DNA of 64,000 nucleotides from Collinsella sp. (GCA_029264355.1 JARIBW010000028.1:83512-147511); one strand, 5' to 3'; positions 52,493 to 61,553 are shown, counted from the first letter of the stretch. The notes: generated by a model from the sequence alone, not told the origin. A program made the numbers and translations.

Positions 52493-53401
52493 ATGGAACC
52501 CATTTCGCAGGGAATGCAGGGGCCTGCCGTCGAGGACGTGCAGACGCGCCTTTCCTCGCTCGGATATGTGATCGACGCCGCCGAGATGACGGCAAAGGAG
52601 TTCGGAGCGACCACGGCCGCAGCCGTTCGCGCGTTTCGCGCACAGCAGGGGCTGGATGCGGGCGAGGATGTGGACGCCACGTGCTGGAGCGCGCTGGTCG
52701 ACGAGTCCTATAAGCTCGGCGATCGCACACTGTACCTGCGCCTCCCCAATTTCCACGGAGCCGACGTCCGCGCCCTGCAGCGCGCCCTCAACACACTCGG
52801 CTTCGCCTGCGGTGCCGACGACGGTTATTTCGGTCCGCACACCGAGGCCGCATTGCAGCAGTTTCAGGAAAACGTGGGGCTATTCGCCGACGGCATGGCG
52901 TTTCAGGACACCTTCAATTATGTGAACCGCCTGCACCATGTGTGGGAGGGAAAGCCCTCTGTGACCGATATCGAAGCCGAGGCCCGCATGGGGTTCGCCC
53001 GTGCCGCGAGCGTGCTCGAGAGCTGGAGCATCGCCATCGGCGGCGAGGACGCGATCGCCCGCAACGTCGCCTCGCGCGTGTGGAACATCGCAACCGCCAC
53101 GACCGATGGCAGCGGGATCGTGCTGTACGACGATATCGCGCCCGAGGACGCGGACCTGACGGTCGAGATCGCCTCCGATGCGCTGCCCGACGACGCCGAG
53201 CCGCGCGCCACAATCACCCTGGCCGAATGCAACAACCTCTCGCTGCGCATCAAAACGGCGGTTGCCGCGGCAACTGCCCGTCCGATCAAGCTCCGCATCG
53301 AGCTCACGGGCATCACCGGCTATGGCACGTTCACTTCAAGTGATGCTCAAACTCTGGCCGTTCGCCTTCTTGACGGTCTGTGTGATGCGCTGAGCGACTA
53401 G
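52493..53401 (+). CDS. Protein with two peptidoglycan-binding repeats and an unassigned C-terminal domain
   Basis: A 302-residue protein. Two PG_binding_1-like repeats are visible at about 5-70 (MQGPAVEDVQTRLSSLGY, then TAAAVRAFRAQQGL) and 83-150 (ADVRALQRALNTLGF, then YFGPHTEAALQQFQENVGL). The remaining 150 residues have no obvious amidase or transpeptidase residues (no HxxE metal motif). There is no signal peptide. The layout recalls the start of actinobacterial CwlM-type proteins, which act in the cytoplasm, but the amidase signature is missing. ATG 52493 has AAGGGGAT upstream. Confidence 0.8.
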   Translation: MEPISQGMQGPAVEDVQTRLSSLGYVIDAAEMTAKEFGATTAAAVRAFRAQQGLDAGEDVDATCWSALVDESYKLGDRTLYLRLPNFHGADVRALQRALNTLGFACGADDGYFGPHTEAALQQFQENVGLFADGMAFQDTFNYVNRLHHVWEGKPSVTDIEAEARMGFARAASVLESWSIAIGGEDAIARNVASRVWNIATATTDGSGIVLYDDIAPEDADLTVEIASDALPDDAEPRATITLAECNNLSLRIKTAVAAATARPIKLRIELTGITGYGTFTSSDAQTLAVRLLDGLCDALSD

Positions 53402-53444
53402 GTACGCTACACTAGAGCAGCGCACTTGCGCGCTCACACCCAAT

Positions 53445-53518
53445 TGGGGCATCGTCCAGCGGCAGGACCCTGGTTTTTGGTACCAGTTACGGGGGTTCGA
53501 ATCCCTCTGCCCCAGCCA
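53445..53518 (+). tRNA. tRNA-Gln (UUG anticodon)
   Basis: 74 bases with encoded CCA. The acceptor TGGGGCA pairs with TGCCCCA. The anticodon stem CTGGT/ACCAG encloses the loop TTTTGGT, giving TTG. GGTTCGAATCC marks the T arm. Confidence 0.97.
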
Positions 53519-53528
53519 TGATAGACAG

Positions 53529-53558
53529 GCCCGGTCACGTATGTGGCCGGGCTTTTTT
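53529..53558 (+). terminator. Terminator of tRNA-Gln
   Basis: GCCCGGTCAC and GTGGCCGGGC (one wobble) followed by TTTTTT, ten bases after the tRNA. Confidence 0.85.
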
Positions 53559-53572
53559 CGAAAGGGAGGCCC

Positions 53573-54226
53573 ATGACCTACACCCACGTGATATTCGACC
53601 TCGACGGCACGCTGCTCAATACCCTGGAGGACCTCACCGACGCCGGCAACCAGATATGCGAATCCCGTGGGTGGCCCACCTACACGGCAGACCAATTCCG
53701 CTACAAGATCGGCAACGGTCAGCTCAAACTCATCGAACGCCTGATTCCCGCCGAGTTCACGGGCGACAGCGGCGTCTTCGAGCGGGCGCTCGCCGACTTC
53801 CGCGCCTTCTACGCCGAGCACAAGGAGGACCACACGGCCCCCTACCCCGGCATCCTGAAGCTTTTGGACGAACTTGGCAAACTCGGCGTGATCTGCGCCG
53901 TCCTGTCCAATAAGGACCACGCGGCGGCGGTTCCGCTCGTCGAGCGCTACTTTGGCGACCGCGTGGCGCTGGCGCAGGGACGCGTCGACGCCTTTCCGCC
54001 CAAACCCGACCCAGCGATCACCACGCACGTCCTCGAGCAACTCGACGCAGACCCGAAAACCACGCTGTACGTGGGAGATTCCGATGTGGATATCGCCTGT
54101 GGGCACAATGCCGGCATGCGCTCCTGTGGCGTGGCATGGGGCTTTCGCGGCCGTGCGGAGCTCGAGGGAGCCGGCGCCGACTACGTGATCGATGCTCCCG
54201 AGGAGCTGCTCGGCATCGTTTTGTAG
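53573..54226 (+). CDS. HAD-family phosphatase (phosphoglycolate phosphatase-like)
   Basis: A 217-residue HAD hydrolase. Motif I is IFDLDGTLLNT (nucleophile Asp near residue 9), motif II AVLSNKD, motif III KPDP and motif IV YVGDSDVDIACGHNAG. The cap domain is of the C1 type as in Gph. The physiological substrate cannot be told from sequence. AAAGGGAGG lies three to five bases before ATG 53573. Confidence 0.9.
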   Translation: MTYTHVIFDLDGTLLNTLEDLTDAGNQICESRGWPTYTADQFRYKIGNGQLKLIERLIPAEFTGDSGVFERALADFRAFYAEHKEDHTAPYPGILKLLDELGKLGVICAVLSNKDHAAAVPLVERYFGDRVALAQGRVDAFPPKPDPAITTHVLEQLDADPKTTLYVGDSDVDIACGHNAGMRSCGVAWGFRGRAELEGAGADYVIDAPEELLGIVL

Positions 54227-54360
54227 CGGCCCCCTTGCCGTACGCCCACTCGGCCCCCACCGCTCGCGATTCCGGGGAGCACCGCTGGAGGGATATGCAT
54301 CTTCCAACCCCATATAACCCGTAAATATTCAGCACGCGAATGCCGTGCATCTCACTCGAG

Positions 54361-54487
54361 CGACTTTTGGTAACTAGAATCGGCATACGCGTGAAACACG
54401 GCATGGAGCGATGCTTAAAATCCCAGCTTGTTCAAGATTCAGGCAAGCCGTTCATCGGCAAATCGGCTAACTAGTTACCAAAAGTCG
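54361..54487. repeat. 127-bp element bounded by perfect 17-bp inverted repeats
   Basis: CGACTTTTGGTAACTAG (54361-54377) recurs as its exact reverse complement at 54471-54487. The 93 bases between them show no ORF. No target-site duplication is evident. The layout fits a MITE-like remnant or a small structured element. Confidence 0.6.
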
Positions 54488-54571
54488 ATGTATTGATTTT
54501 CAAGGCGGGATGGACGCCGCAAAAGCCCCTCCATCAAATGCAAAACGGTGAAAAACGAGAATCCATAACAA

Positions 54572-54605
54572 ACGGGCGCGCGGGGTTTAACCCCCGCGCG
54601 CCCGT
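54572..54605 (-). terminator. Terminator of the lipoprotein gene
   Basis: ACGGGCGCGCGGGG and CCCCGCGCGCCCGT form a perfect 14-bp stem around six bases, followed leftward by TTTGTTA. Confidence 0.8.
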
Positions 54606-54641
54606 CAGGTGCTTGTTTCCGCGGCTATATCGCGCTTCGCG

Positions 54642-55202
54642 CTACATCATGGCCTCGAGAATCTGCTGCTCCGCGCTATCGGTGGCCGACCAGGTGTTCT
54701 CGCCGTCCTTCTCGTACGTGAACACGCACTCGGTCTCCTCGGGCGTGGCGTTCTTCACGGCATCCATGAGGATTGCTCCGGCCTCTTTGTACAGGGCGTC
54801 CTCGCTCTCCACGGTCTGGGGATCGACCGTGGCCATGTACTCCTGGAACTTGCCGGTGAACTCGGACATGATGGCGGTGAGGGACTTCATCTTCAGCATG
54901 ACCGTGGCGTCAGCGGTGCCCGCTTCCTCGTCGACCACGACATCCTTGATCTCGTGGGTGAATCCATCGAGATAGGCCTTCGCGAACTCCTCGGTATCGA
55001 TGCCGAGCGTCTCGAATCCACCGTTGGAGCTATCCTCCATAGCGGTAAGCAGCTCCTCGTTATCCGGGGAGACCTCGGAAAACGCCGTCTCGAGATCATC
55101 GCGGATGAGCTCCTCGACCGAGGGGCCGCCGCAACCTCCCAAAAGCACGACGCCGACGACGGCAAGGACCATCAGCGGGATCGCCCAGAATCTCTTCTTC
55201 AT
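54642..55202 (-). CDS. Lipoprotein of unknown function
   Basis: A 186-residue lipoprotein. The signal peptide ends in VVLLGGC (lipidated C24). An acidic, mainly helical domain follows (PSVEELIRDDLETAFSEVS, then a long helix-rich region with DSSNGGFETLGIDTEEFAK). I recognise no family. Proteins with this start (PSVEELI-type leader and repeated helix) are common lipoproteins of Coriobacteriia (impression, not verified). AAGGAGG lies five bases before ATG 55202. It is transcribed alone. Confidence 0.82.
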   Translation of the reverse strand: MKKRFWAIPLMVLAVVGVVLLGGCGGPSVEELIRDDLETAFSEVSPDNEELLTAMEDSSNGGFETLGIDTEEFAKAYLDGFTHEIKDVVVDEEAGTADATVMLKMKSLTAIMSEFTGKFQEYMATVDPQTVESEDALYKEAGAILMDAVKNATPEETECVFTYEKDGENTWSATDSAEQQILEAMM

Positions 55203-55377
55203 GTCTTCCTCCTTGTAACGAAAAACCACCCCACACGGCATATGCCACTGGGGCGAACAATGGCTCGATGATAAGCGAAGGATTCCAGGCAATCGGCATC
55301 ATCTCGGCGAACGGTTAAAAACTAACGCCGGCAACCGCCAACACCCTCCTCATCGAATTGCCCCGAGAACTCAAACG

Positions 55378-56061
55378 CTACTCGCGCGCGCCATACTGCT
55401 CGTAATACGCATCGATAGCGGCCTTCAGCTCGTCATCGATCACCACGCGACCGGCCACCGCGCGGTTGTACAGATGCTCGGTGACCTCGGCCATGGACAC
55501 GATGCTCGCCACGGGGAACCCGTACTTTGCCTCGATCTCCTTCTGCGCGGTGGTGACGCCGCCCTTGCCGACCTCCATGCGGTTCAAGGAGACGATCAGG
55601 CCCTTGACCTCGACGTTGGCCGCATCCATGAGCTTGGGGTAGGTCTCGTCGATGGACTTGCCGGACGTGGTCACGTCCTCGACCATCACCACGCGGTCGC
55701 CGTCCTTGAGCTCGTAACCCAGCATGCCGCCCTTGTCGGCACCGTGGTCCTTGACCTCCTTGCGGTCGGAGCAGTAACGGACCTCCTTGCCATACAGTTT
55801 GTACATGGCGATGGCGGTGACCACGGACAGGGGGATGCCCTTGTATGCCGGGCCGAACACCACGTCGAAATCCAGGCCGAAGTTATCGTGGATGGCGCGG
55901 GCGTAATACTCGCCCAGGCGCATGAGCTGCTCGCCGGTGACATAGGCGCCGGCGTTCATGAAGAACGGGGACTTGCGGCCGCTCTTGAGGGTGAAGTCGC
56001 CGAACTTGAGGACGTCGGACTCCACCATGAACTCGATGAACTCCTGCTTGTAAGCCTCCAT
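55378..56061 (-). CDS. pyrE: Orotate phosphoribosyltransferase
   Basis: A 227-residue enzyme making orotidine 5-phosphate. The PRPP motif is VVMVEDVTTSGKSI (Asp-Asp pair E-D). GRKSPFFMNAG and FGPAYKGIPL are other conserved stretches. ATG 56061 has AAGGAGG six bases upstream. The rest of the pyr pathway is not nearby. Confidence 0.96.
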   Translation of the reverse strand: MEAYKQEFIEFMVESDVLKFGDFTLKSGRKSPFFMNAGAYVTGEQLMRLGEYYARAIHDNFGLDFDVVFGPAYKGIPLSVVTAIAMYKLYGKEVRYCSDRKEVKDHGADKGGMLGYELKDGDRVVMVEDVTTSGKSIDETYPKLMDAANVEVKGLIVSLNRMEVGKGGVTTAQKEIEAKYGFPVASIVSMAEVTEHLYNRAVAGRVVIDDELKAAIDAYYEQYGARE

Positions 56062-56129
56062 GAGGCCTCCTTCCACGCGGGAGCGCTCATCGCGCTCACC
56101 TGTTTGTTTGACCGATTCAAGGGTAGCAG

Positions 56130-56164
56130 AAAAGCGCCCCCCGCCGTAAACGGGCAGGGGGCGC
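56130..56164 (-). terminator. Terminator of ilvE
   Basis: Leftward, GCGCCCCC pairs with GGGGGCGC (plus inner pairs) and is followed by TTTTCTG. It separates ilvE from pyrE. Confidence 0.75.
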
Positions 56165-56247
56165 AAGGCGACGAACCGCTCACGGCGCGATGCAGATTTT
56201 GCGCGCCGCGTGAGCGCACATGGATGAAAACGGGTCGCCCCGTCCTC

Positions 56248-57288
56248 CTAGCAGATCTTGCAAACCCAGCCGTGCGTGTCCTCGATCTGACCTCCCTGGA
56301 TGCCGGTCAGGGTCTCGCGCAGGCGCTTCATGACCGGGCCGGAGGACTCGTGGCCGTTCGGGAAGACGACGACCGTCTCGCCATCGTGGATCTCGCCCAC
56401 AGGCGAGATGACGGCCGCGGTGCCGCACAACCCGCACTCGACGAAAGCGCCAGAGGCGACCTCATCCCAGGTGACCGGCCGCTCGTCGACGACGATCCCC
56501 AGGTCCTGGGCCACCTGCACGAGCGAGCGGCGCGTGATGGAGGGCAAGATCGAGTCCGTGTGGGACTTGGGCACCGTGAGCGTGCCGTCCTCGGCGACGA
56601 ACAGCACGTTGGCGCCGCCGGTCTCCTCGACATACGTGCGCGACTCAGAGTCGAGGTACAGGTTCTCGGCATAGCCCGCGGCGTGCGCCTCCGTGCCGGG
56701 TTTGAGGCTCATGGCGTAGTTGAGGCCCGCCTTGATGTTGCCGGTGCCATGCGGTGCGGCGCGATCGTACTTGGAAACGCACAGCTTGACGGTAGTGTCG
56801 CCGCCCTTGAAGTAGGGTCCCACGGGCGTCACGAGAATGCGGAACTGGTATTCGGTCGCCGGCTTCACGCCGATGACGTCGCCGGTGGCGATCATGAACG
56901 GGCGGACGTAGAGCGTCGCGCCGGAGCCGAACGGGGGCACCCACGCCGCGTTGGCCTCCACGACCCGCTTGACCGCATCGATGAAACGGTCCTGCGGGAA
57001 GGCGGGCATGACCAGGCGCTCGGCGGAATCGGCCATGCGCTGGGCATTCATATCGGGCCTGAAGCAGACGATGGAGCCATCGGCGGCGGTGTAGGCCTTG
57101 AGGCCCTCGAAGACTTCCTGGCAATAATGGAAGATGCCGGCGCACTCCGACAGCGTGATGCCGTGGTCGGTGGTCAGGGCGCCCTCATCCCATGCGCCAT
57201 CCTTGTAGTTGGACACATAGCTGTAGTCTGTCTTGCGATAGCTGAAATCGAGGTTTCCCCAGTCCAGGTCCTTCTTCTCAACGGTCAT
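56248..57288 (-). CDS. ilvE: Branched-chain amino-acid aminotransferase
   Basis: A 346-residue fold-type IV PLP enzyme for the last step of leucine, isoleucine and valine synthesis. Motifs are HYCQEVFEGLKAY, the PLP-Lys region GNIKAGLNYAMS, and ETGGANVLFV followed by SILPSITRRSLVQVA. The length and C terminus fit the type II (Actinobacteria/eukaryote-like) group. The C terminus includes ECGLCGTAAVISPV with the CxxC centre. The start is ATG 57288. Confidence 0.95.
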   Translation of the reverse strand: MTVEKKDLDWGNLDFSYRKTDYSYVSNYKDGAWDEGALTTDHGITLSECAGIFHYCQEVFEGLKAYTAADGSIVCFRPDMNAQRMADSAERLVMPAFPQDRFIDAVKRVVEANAAWVPPFGSGATLYVRPFMIATGDVIGVKPATEYQFRILVTPVGPYFKGGDTTVKLCVSKYDRAAPHGTGNIKAGLNYAMSLKPGTEAHAAGYAENLYLDSESRTYVEETGGANVLFVAEDGTLTVPKSHTDSILPSITRRSLVQVAQDLGIVVDERPVTWDEVASGAFVECGLCGTAAVISPVGEIHDGETVVVFPNGHESSGPVMKRLRETLTGIQGGQIEDTHGWVCKIC

Positions 57289-57466
57289 GGTGAACTCCTC
57301 ACTCGGTGCGGGGCGCCCATCGCCGCGAGCGCCTTCTCAACGTGGGGGCCTGACCGGCAGCAGGCCCTTATCATACGGAAATGCCGGGCACATGGCCCGG
57401 CATCGGCATGTTCGCTCGATTGTACTCCGCCGCGATGGAGTGGCGGCGGAATTAATCGACGGGAAA

Positions 57467-57486
57467 CGTCCCGCACATGCGGGACG
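57467..57486 (-). terminator. Hairpin after dedA
   Basis: CGTCCCGCA and TGCGGGACG form a nine-base stem with a two-base loop, followed leftward by TTTCCC. It begins four bases after the dedA stop codon. Confidence 0.65.
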
Positions 57487-57489
57487 GCG

Positions 57490-58140
57490 CTACTCGCCCT
57501 CTGCCTCGCGGCGCTTCTGCTCGGCGCGCGCCGGGAGGATGCGGCATTTGACCCACCATGCCACAACGCCCACGGCGACGATGACGATGGCGATCTTCAC
57601 CACCTCGGACACCCACTCGGCCTGAGCGGTGATCTGCTCCCAGGCGCCACCCGCCCAAAAGCCCAGCGTGCACAGGATGGCGTTCCACACGAGCGAACCC
57701 ACGAGCGTGTACAGGGCGAAACGCGCCATGTTCATCTTGGCGGTGCCTGCCGGGATGGAGATGAGGCTGCGCACCACGGGGATGCAACGGCAGATGAGCA
57801 CCGTGATCTGGCCCTTGCGGTCGAACCAGCCGATGGCCTTGGCCACGTCGTCGGAATGGAAGCCCAGCATGCGCATGGGCTTGGTGTCGAAGAACCCCTC
57901 GAGGCGCTCCTGGGAGAGCAGGCGGCCGATGCCGTAGAGGAAATACGCGCCCACGACCGAGCCGACCGTCGCGGCGATGATGACGCCGGGAAGCGTCATC
58001 TCGGTCTGCGTGGCGAGAAAGCCCGACAGCGGCAGGATGAGCTCGCTGGGAATGGGCGGGAACACGTTCTCGAAAAGAATGAGCGCGGCGACCGCGAGGT
58101 AGCCGAACTGACTGATGAAGCCGAAAAATGCCTCCTGCAT
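57490..58140 (-). CDS. DedA-family membrane protein
   Basis: A 216-residue DedA protein with about five membrane segments and the signature E-(F)-x-P-x-P-E in ENVFPPIPSELIL near residue 25. The family GxxxG region appears as GSVVGAYFLYGIGR. It acts in envelope lipid handling, possibly undecaprenyl-phosphate flipping. The start ATG 58140 has a purine-rich leader. It is transcribed alone. Confidence 0.92.
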   Translation of the reverse strand: MQEAFFGFISQFGYLAVAALILFENVFPPIPSELILPLSGFLATQTEMTLPGVIIAATVGSVVGAYFLYGIGRLLSQERLEGFFDTKPMRMLGFHSDDVAKAIGWFDRKGQITVLICRCIPVVRSLISIPAGTAKMNMARFALYTLVGSLVWNAILCTLGFWAGGAWEQITAQAEWVSEVVKIAIVIVAVGVVAWWVKCRILPARAEQKRREAEGE

Positions 58141-58288
58141 GGGATGCCTTTCTAGTCATGCCGAAAATGCAAGTGCCACCATGATACCGAGCGCGTGTAA
58201 AGACGAGGCAATGTCCGCAGTCTTTCCAAAACCTCCCAGCGTGCACCGCATACGGGGATGCGGGGCGATGTTAATCCTACCGATTCTC

Positions 58289-58317
58289 TCGACATTAGCG
58301 GAACGGGCGCGTACACT
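58289..58317 (+). promoter_or_regulatory. Probable promoter of the serine acetyltransferase gene
   Basis: TCGACA (58289-58294) and TACACT (58312-58317) with a 17-base spacer, about 57 bases before ATG 58374. It matches the sigma-A consensus at 5/6 and 4/6. Confidence 0.5.
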
Positions 58318-58373
58318 TGCAGCTCACACACCATGGCATCGCGCGGCAGCCGTGCGCGCATCGGAGGAGGGAC

Positions 58374-59078
58374 ATGGGAGCCATCGCCACTGTCCGCGAG
58401 GACATCGCCGCCGTCAAGGCAAACGACCCGGCGGCCCAAAGCTCGCTCGTGATCTTCCTGTCCTATCCGGGGTTGCACGCCAAATGGATGCACACGCCGG
58501 AGCACTGGCTGTGGAACCATGGCATGCACGGACTCGCACGCGTCCTCTCGCAGGTCACCCGGTTTTTCACCGGCGTCGAGATCCACCCCGCCGCGCGCAT
58601 CGGGCGCCGCCTGTTCATCGACCACGCCATGGGAGTCGTGATCGGCGAGACCACCGTGGTGGGCGATGACTGCGTGCTCTACCAGGGCGTCACGCTCGGC
58701 GGCACGGGCAACGAATGCGGCAAGCGCCACCCCACCCTGGGCGACAACGTCACCGTCGGAACGGGCGCCAAGGTGCTCGGAAACATCTCAATCGGCGACA
58801 ACGTGCGGATCGGCGGGAACTCGGTCGTGGTCAAAGACGTGCCGAGCGGCAGCACCGTAGTGGGCATCCCCGGTCGCGTGGTGCGTCGCAACGGATGCCG
58901 CGTGCTCACCGAGTCATTTGACGCGACCCATCACCGCGAGACCATGCCCGACCCCGTCGAGGAGGCCTCGATCATGAACCGCGAGGGCATCGCCGACAAC
59001 ACCCGCCGGATCGCCGAACTCGAGCAGCAGGTCGCCGAGCTCGGTGCTCTGGTTGAAAGACTCACGGATAACGAGTAA
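58374..59078 (+). CDS. cysE: Serine O-acetyltransferase
   Basis: A 234-residue EpsC/CysE enzyme making O-acetylserine for cysteine synthesis. The N-terminal SATase domain (about 1-75) is followed by left-handed beta-helix repeats with [15 protein letters not shown] and [18 protein letters not shown] stretches. The C-terminal 60 residues extend as a coiled coil ([19 protein letters not shown]), not found in short SATs. GGAGGAGG lies close before ATG 58374. cysK is not nearby. Confidence 0.94.
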   Translation: MGAIATVREDIAAVKANDPAAQSSLVIFLSYPGLHAKWMHTPEHWLWNHGMHGLARVLSQVTRFFTGVEIHPAARIGRRLFIDHAMGVVIGETTVVGDDCVLYQGVTLGGTGNECGKRHPTLGDNVTVGTGAKVLGNISIGDNVRIGGNSVVVKDVPSGSTVVGIPGRVVRRNGCRVLTESFDATHHRETMPDPVEEASIMNREGIADNTRRIAELEQQVAELGALVERLTDNE

Positions 59079-59128
59079 ATACGCTATCGTATCGTCTCAC
59101 TGCACAGATACGCGTCGATTGGAGACCC

Positions 59129-61048
59129 ATGTTCCCCAAGCTCTTCGAGCCCTTCTCCGTCCGATCCCTCACCACGCGCAACCGCATCGTCATGCCCGCC
59201 ATGGGCACCAGGATGTGCGACGAGCGCGCCGTCACCGATAAGCTCGTCGAATACCACCGCGTGCGCGCCGCCGGCGGCGTGGGGCTCTCCATCGTCGAGG
59301 TCTCCGCCGTCCACGCCCCGAGTTCGCCCAACTGCTTCCTGTCGATCGCCGAGGACCGTTTCATCGAGGGCCACAAGCGCCTCACCGACGCGATCCACGC
59401 CGAGGGCGGTCGCGCCGGCGTTCAGCTCTGGCAGGGGTCCATCGCCGTTGCCATGGACCCGGCGGCCCAGATCCTGGTTCCCAACGAGATGACCGTGCAC
59501 GGCTTCACGGTCCCCGGCATCACCGTCGACCAGATCCACGAGATCATCGACTGTTACGGCGCCGCCGCGGCGCGCTGCGTGGAGGCGGGATACGACTGCA
59601 TCGAGTTCCACTGCGCCCATAACTACCTGCCGCACTCCTTCCTCTCCGCGGGTCTCAACCACCGCGACGACGAGTGGGGCGGCAGCCTGGAAAACCGCGC
59701 CAAGTTCCCGCTCGCCTGCATCCGCGCCATCCGCGAGAACATCCCCGAGGACATGCCTTTGTTCATGCGCATCGGTGCGCACGACGACTGCCTCGAGGGC
59801 GGTATGACCATCGAGGACACGATCGAGTTCTGCAAGATGGCACGCGAAGCCGGCGTCGACGTGCTCGATATCTCCCGAGGCAACATCATCACCGCCGCGA
59901 ACGCCCTCGAGGTGCCGCCCATCGACCTGGTACCGGGCTTCAACATCGACAACGCCGCGCGCATCCGTCGCGAGACCGGCATGCCCACCATCGGCGTCGG
60001 TCGCATCAACACCCCGCAGGTCGCCGAGAAGATCCTCGAGGAGGACCAGGTCGACCTCGTCGTCATGGGCCGCGCCCAGCTCGCCGACCCGGACTTCTGC
60101 AACAAGGCGCGCGAGGGTCGCACGGACAGCATCGTCTACTGCGTGGGCTGCGACCAGGGATGCCTCGACGGCTTTGCGGACATACGCAACTTCGAGCACA
60201 TCACCTGCCTTCGCAACCCGCTCGTCGGCCATGAGCTCGACTGGAAGGTCGAGGAAGCGGACGACCGAAAGCGCATCGCCGTGGTCGGCGGCGGCGTCGC
60301 CGGTCTCATGGCCGCCGAGACCCTCGTCGCCCGCGGCCATGAGGCCGTGGTGTTCGAGGCGTCCGACCGCCTGGGCGGTCAGTTCGTCACCGCGGGCAAG
60401 GCACCCGGAAAGCGAGAGATGGAACTTGCCGCGTCCCTCATGGGCGAGCAGGCGCGCCGCTGCGGCGTCGAGATCCGCCTGGAGACCCCCTTCACGCCCG
60501 AGACCATTGCCGAGGAGCACTTCGATCGCGTGATTCTCGCCAACGGCGCCGCGCCCATCACCATGGGTCTCTCCGGTGCCAACATTCACGTCGCGCACGA
60601 TGTGCTCGAAGGCGAGCAGGTCGAGGGCGAGCGCGTCATCGTGATCGGCGGCGGCCTGGTGGGTCTGGAGGTCGCCGATGCGCTGGCGAGCGCGGGCAAG
60701 CAGGTCACCGTACTCGAGATGGCCGAGCGCGCCGGCGCCGACCTGGGTTCCGCCCGCGCGACTTGCGTCTTCGGCAAGCTCGCGAAGCTCGGTGTCGAGA
60801 TTGAGGCCTCCACCGCCTTTGACGGGATCACCGAGTCCGGTGTGCGCGTGAAGTCCGGGGAGGACACGCGCGAGCTTGCCTGCGACGCCGTGGTGGTTGC
60901 CGTCGGCTCCCGCGCCCGCAACAACGACGAGCTTGTCGCAGCCCTGGACGCCGCCGGCATCCCTCACTGCAGCGTCGGCGACGTAGAGCGCCCGCGCCGC
61001 GCACTCGACGCCATTCGCGAGGGCTTCCTGGCCGGCCGCGAGGCGTAA
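59129..61048 (+). CDS. Fe-S NADH:flavin oxidoreductase (2,4-dienoyl-CoA reductase/BaiCD type)
   Basis: A 639-residue enzyme with an FMN TIM barrel (1-330), four cluster cysteines (C338, C341, C345, C360: YCVGCDQGC and ITC) and FAD/NAD domains (about 375-639, GGGVAGLMAA and IGGGLVGLEVADAL). The barrel keeps FHCAHNYL (catalytic His/Tyr loop). Family members reduce enoyl bonds of fatty acyl-CoA, bile-acid 3-oxo-4-enes (BaiCD/BaiH) or plant aldehydes. The substrate here is unknown and no bai genes are nearby. ATG 59129 has GGAG four bases upstream. It is transcribed alone and is followed by a hairpin. Confidence 0.92.
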   Translation: MFPKLFEPFSVRSLTTRNRIVMPAMGTRMCDERAVTDKLVEYHRVRAAGGVGLSIVEVSAVHAPSSPNCFLSIAEDRFIEGHKRLTDAIHAEGGRAGVQLWQGSIAVAMDPAAQILVPNEMTVHGFTVPGITVDQIHEIIDCYGAAAARCVEAGYDCIEFHCAHNYLPHSFLSAGLNHRDDEWGGSLENRAKFPLACIRAIRENIPEDMPLFMRIGAHDDCLEGGMTIEDTIEFCKMAREAGVDVLDISRGNIITAANALEVPPIDLVPGFNIDNAARIRRETGMPTIGVGRINTPQVAEKILEEDQVDLVVMGRAQLADPDFCNKAREGRTDSIVYCVGCDQGCLDGFADIRNFEHITCLRNPLVGHELDWKVEEADDRKRIAVVGGGVAGLMAAETLVARGHEAVVFEASDRLGGQFVTAGKAPGKREMELAASLMGEQARRCGVEIRLETPFTPETIAEEHFDRVILANGAAPITMGLSGANIHVAHDVLEGEQVEGERVIVIGGGLVGLEVADALASAGKQVTVLEMAERAGADLGSARATCVFGKLAKLGVEIEASTAFDGITESGVRVKSGEDTRELACDAVVVAVGSRARNNDELVAALDAAGIPHCSVGDVERPRRALDAIREGFLAGREA

Positions 61049-61076
61049 ATCCCTCTCGGACATGCGTTGCCGCCCT

Positions 61077-61098
61077 GGGGTCCGGATACCCGGACCCC
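61077..61098 (+). terminator. Hairpin after the oxidoreductase gene
   Basis: GGGGTCCGG and CCGGACCCC pair around four bases. No clear T-run follows. Confidence 0.5.
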
Positions 61099-61203
61099 AC
61101 TTGCGGGCGCCTGCTCGATGCCCGGGAGGGGACTGCCCCATGAATAACCCGGATATCGATCTCGCATTCAAATTCATGCTGTGACGGGTTTGAACGGTAA
61201 ATG

Positions 61204-61226
61204 AAAAGCCCCCGTTTCCGGGGGCT
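61204..61226 (-). terminator. Terminator of the left tRNA-Arg
   Basis: Leftward, AGCCCCCG and CGGGGGCT flank GAAA and are followed by TTTTC. An identical copy lies downstream of the second tRNA-Arg. Confidence 0.85.
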
Positions 61227-61238
61227 CTCAAGTTCGAC

Positions 61239-61315
61239 TGGTGCGGCGTACAGGATTCGAACCTGTGACGTTCTGATTCGTAGTCAGACCCTCTATCCAG
61301 CTGAGGTAACGCCGC
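61239..61315 (-). tRNA. tRNA-Arg (ACG anticodon), copy 1
   Basis: 77 bases with encoded CCA. The acceptor GCGGCGT pairs with ACGCCGC. The anticodon loop CTACGAA gives ACG, which is normally deaminated to ICG. It is identical to the copy at 61566-61642. Confidence 0.97.
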
Positions 61316-61528
61316 AACGCGTGGTATATATTGCCATTGCGCCCAAGTGGCGTCAACCCATTATTTCAAATTTTTAGAAGGGGCGTAAAAACCGTCCCGT
61401 CTTGAAATCCAACAGCTTCGCTTGGGCGAATCAACGAGACATGGTGAGACCCGATGAATCGAATGAGGGCGGCGGCCGAAGAGCCGATCGGGGCATGCGC
61501 AAAACCAAAAGACAACCGATGCCGCAAT

Positions 61529-61553
61529 AAAAAAGCCCCCGTTTCCGGGGGCT
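61529..61553 (-). terminator. Terminator of the right tRNA-Arg
   Basis: The same AGCCCCCG/CGGGGGCT hairpin as copy 1, here with TTTTTTATT. Confidence 0.85.

Larger units (their letters stand above)
54227..54641. other. 415-base intergenic region with an inverted-repeat element and a terminator
   Basis: No gene was found. It is more AT-rich than the surroundings between 54300 and 54560. It holds the 17-bp inverted repeat (54361-54487) and the terminator of the lipoprotein gene (54572-54605), listed separately. Confidence 0.6.

Noticed and set aside
57381..57403. ATGCCGGGC/GCCCGGCAT hairpin in the ilvE-dedA gap as a terminator
   Set aside because: It lies far from both ends without a T-tract; the hairpin at 57467-57486 is a better dedA terminator.
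59084..61231. 715-codon minus frame opposite the oxidoreductase
   Set aside because: Antisense shadow; it begins inside the tRNA terminator repeat (MRAPGNGG), which also begins the frame at 61558.
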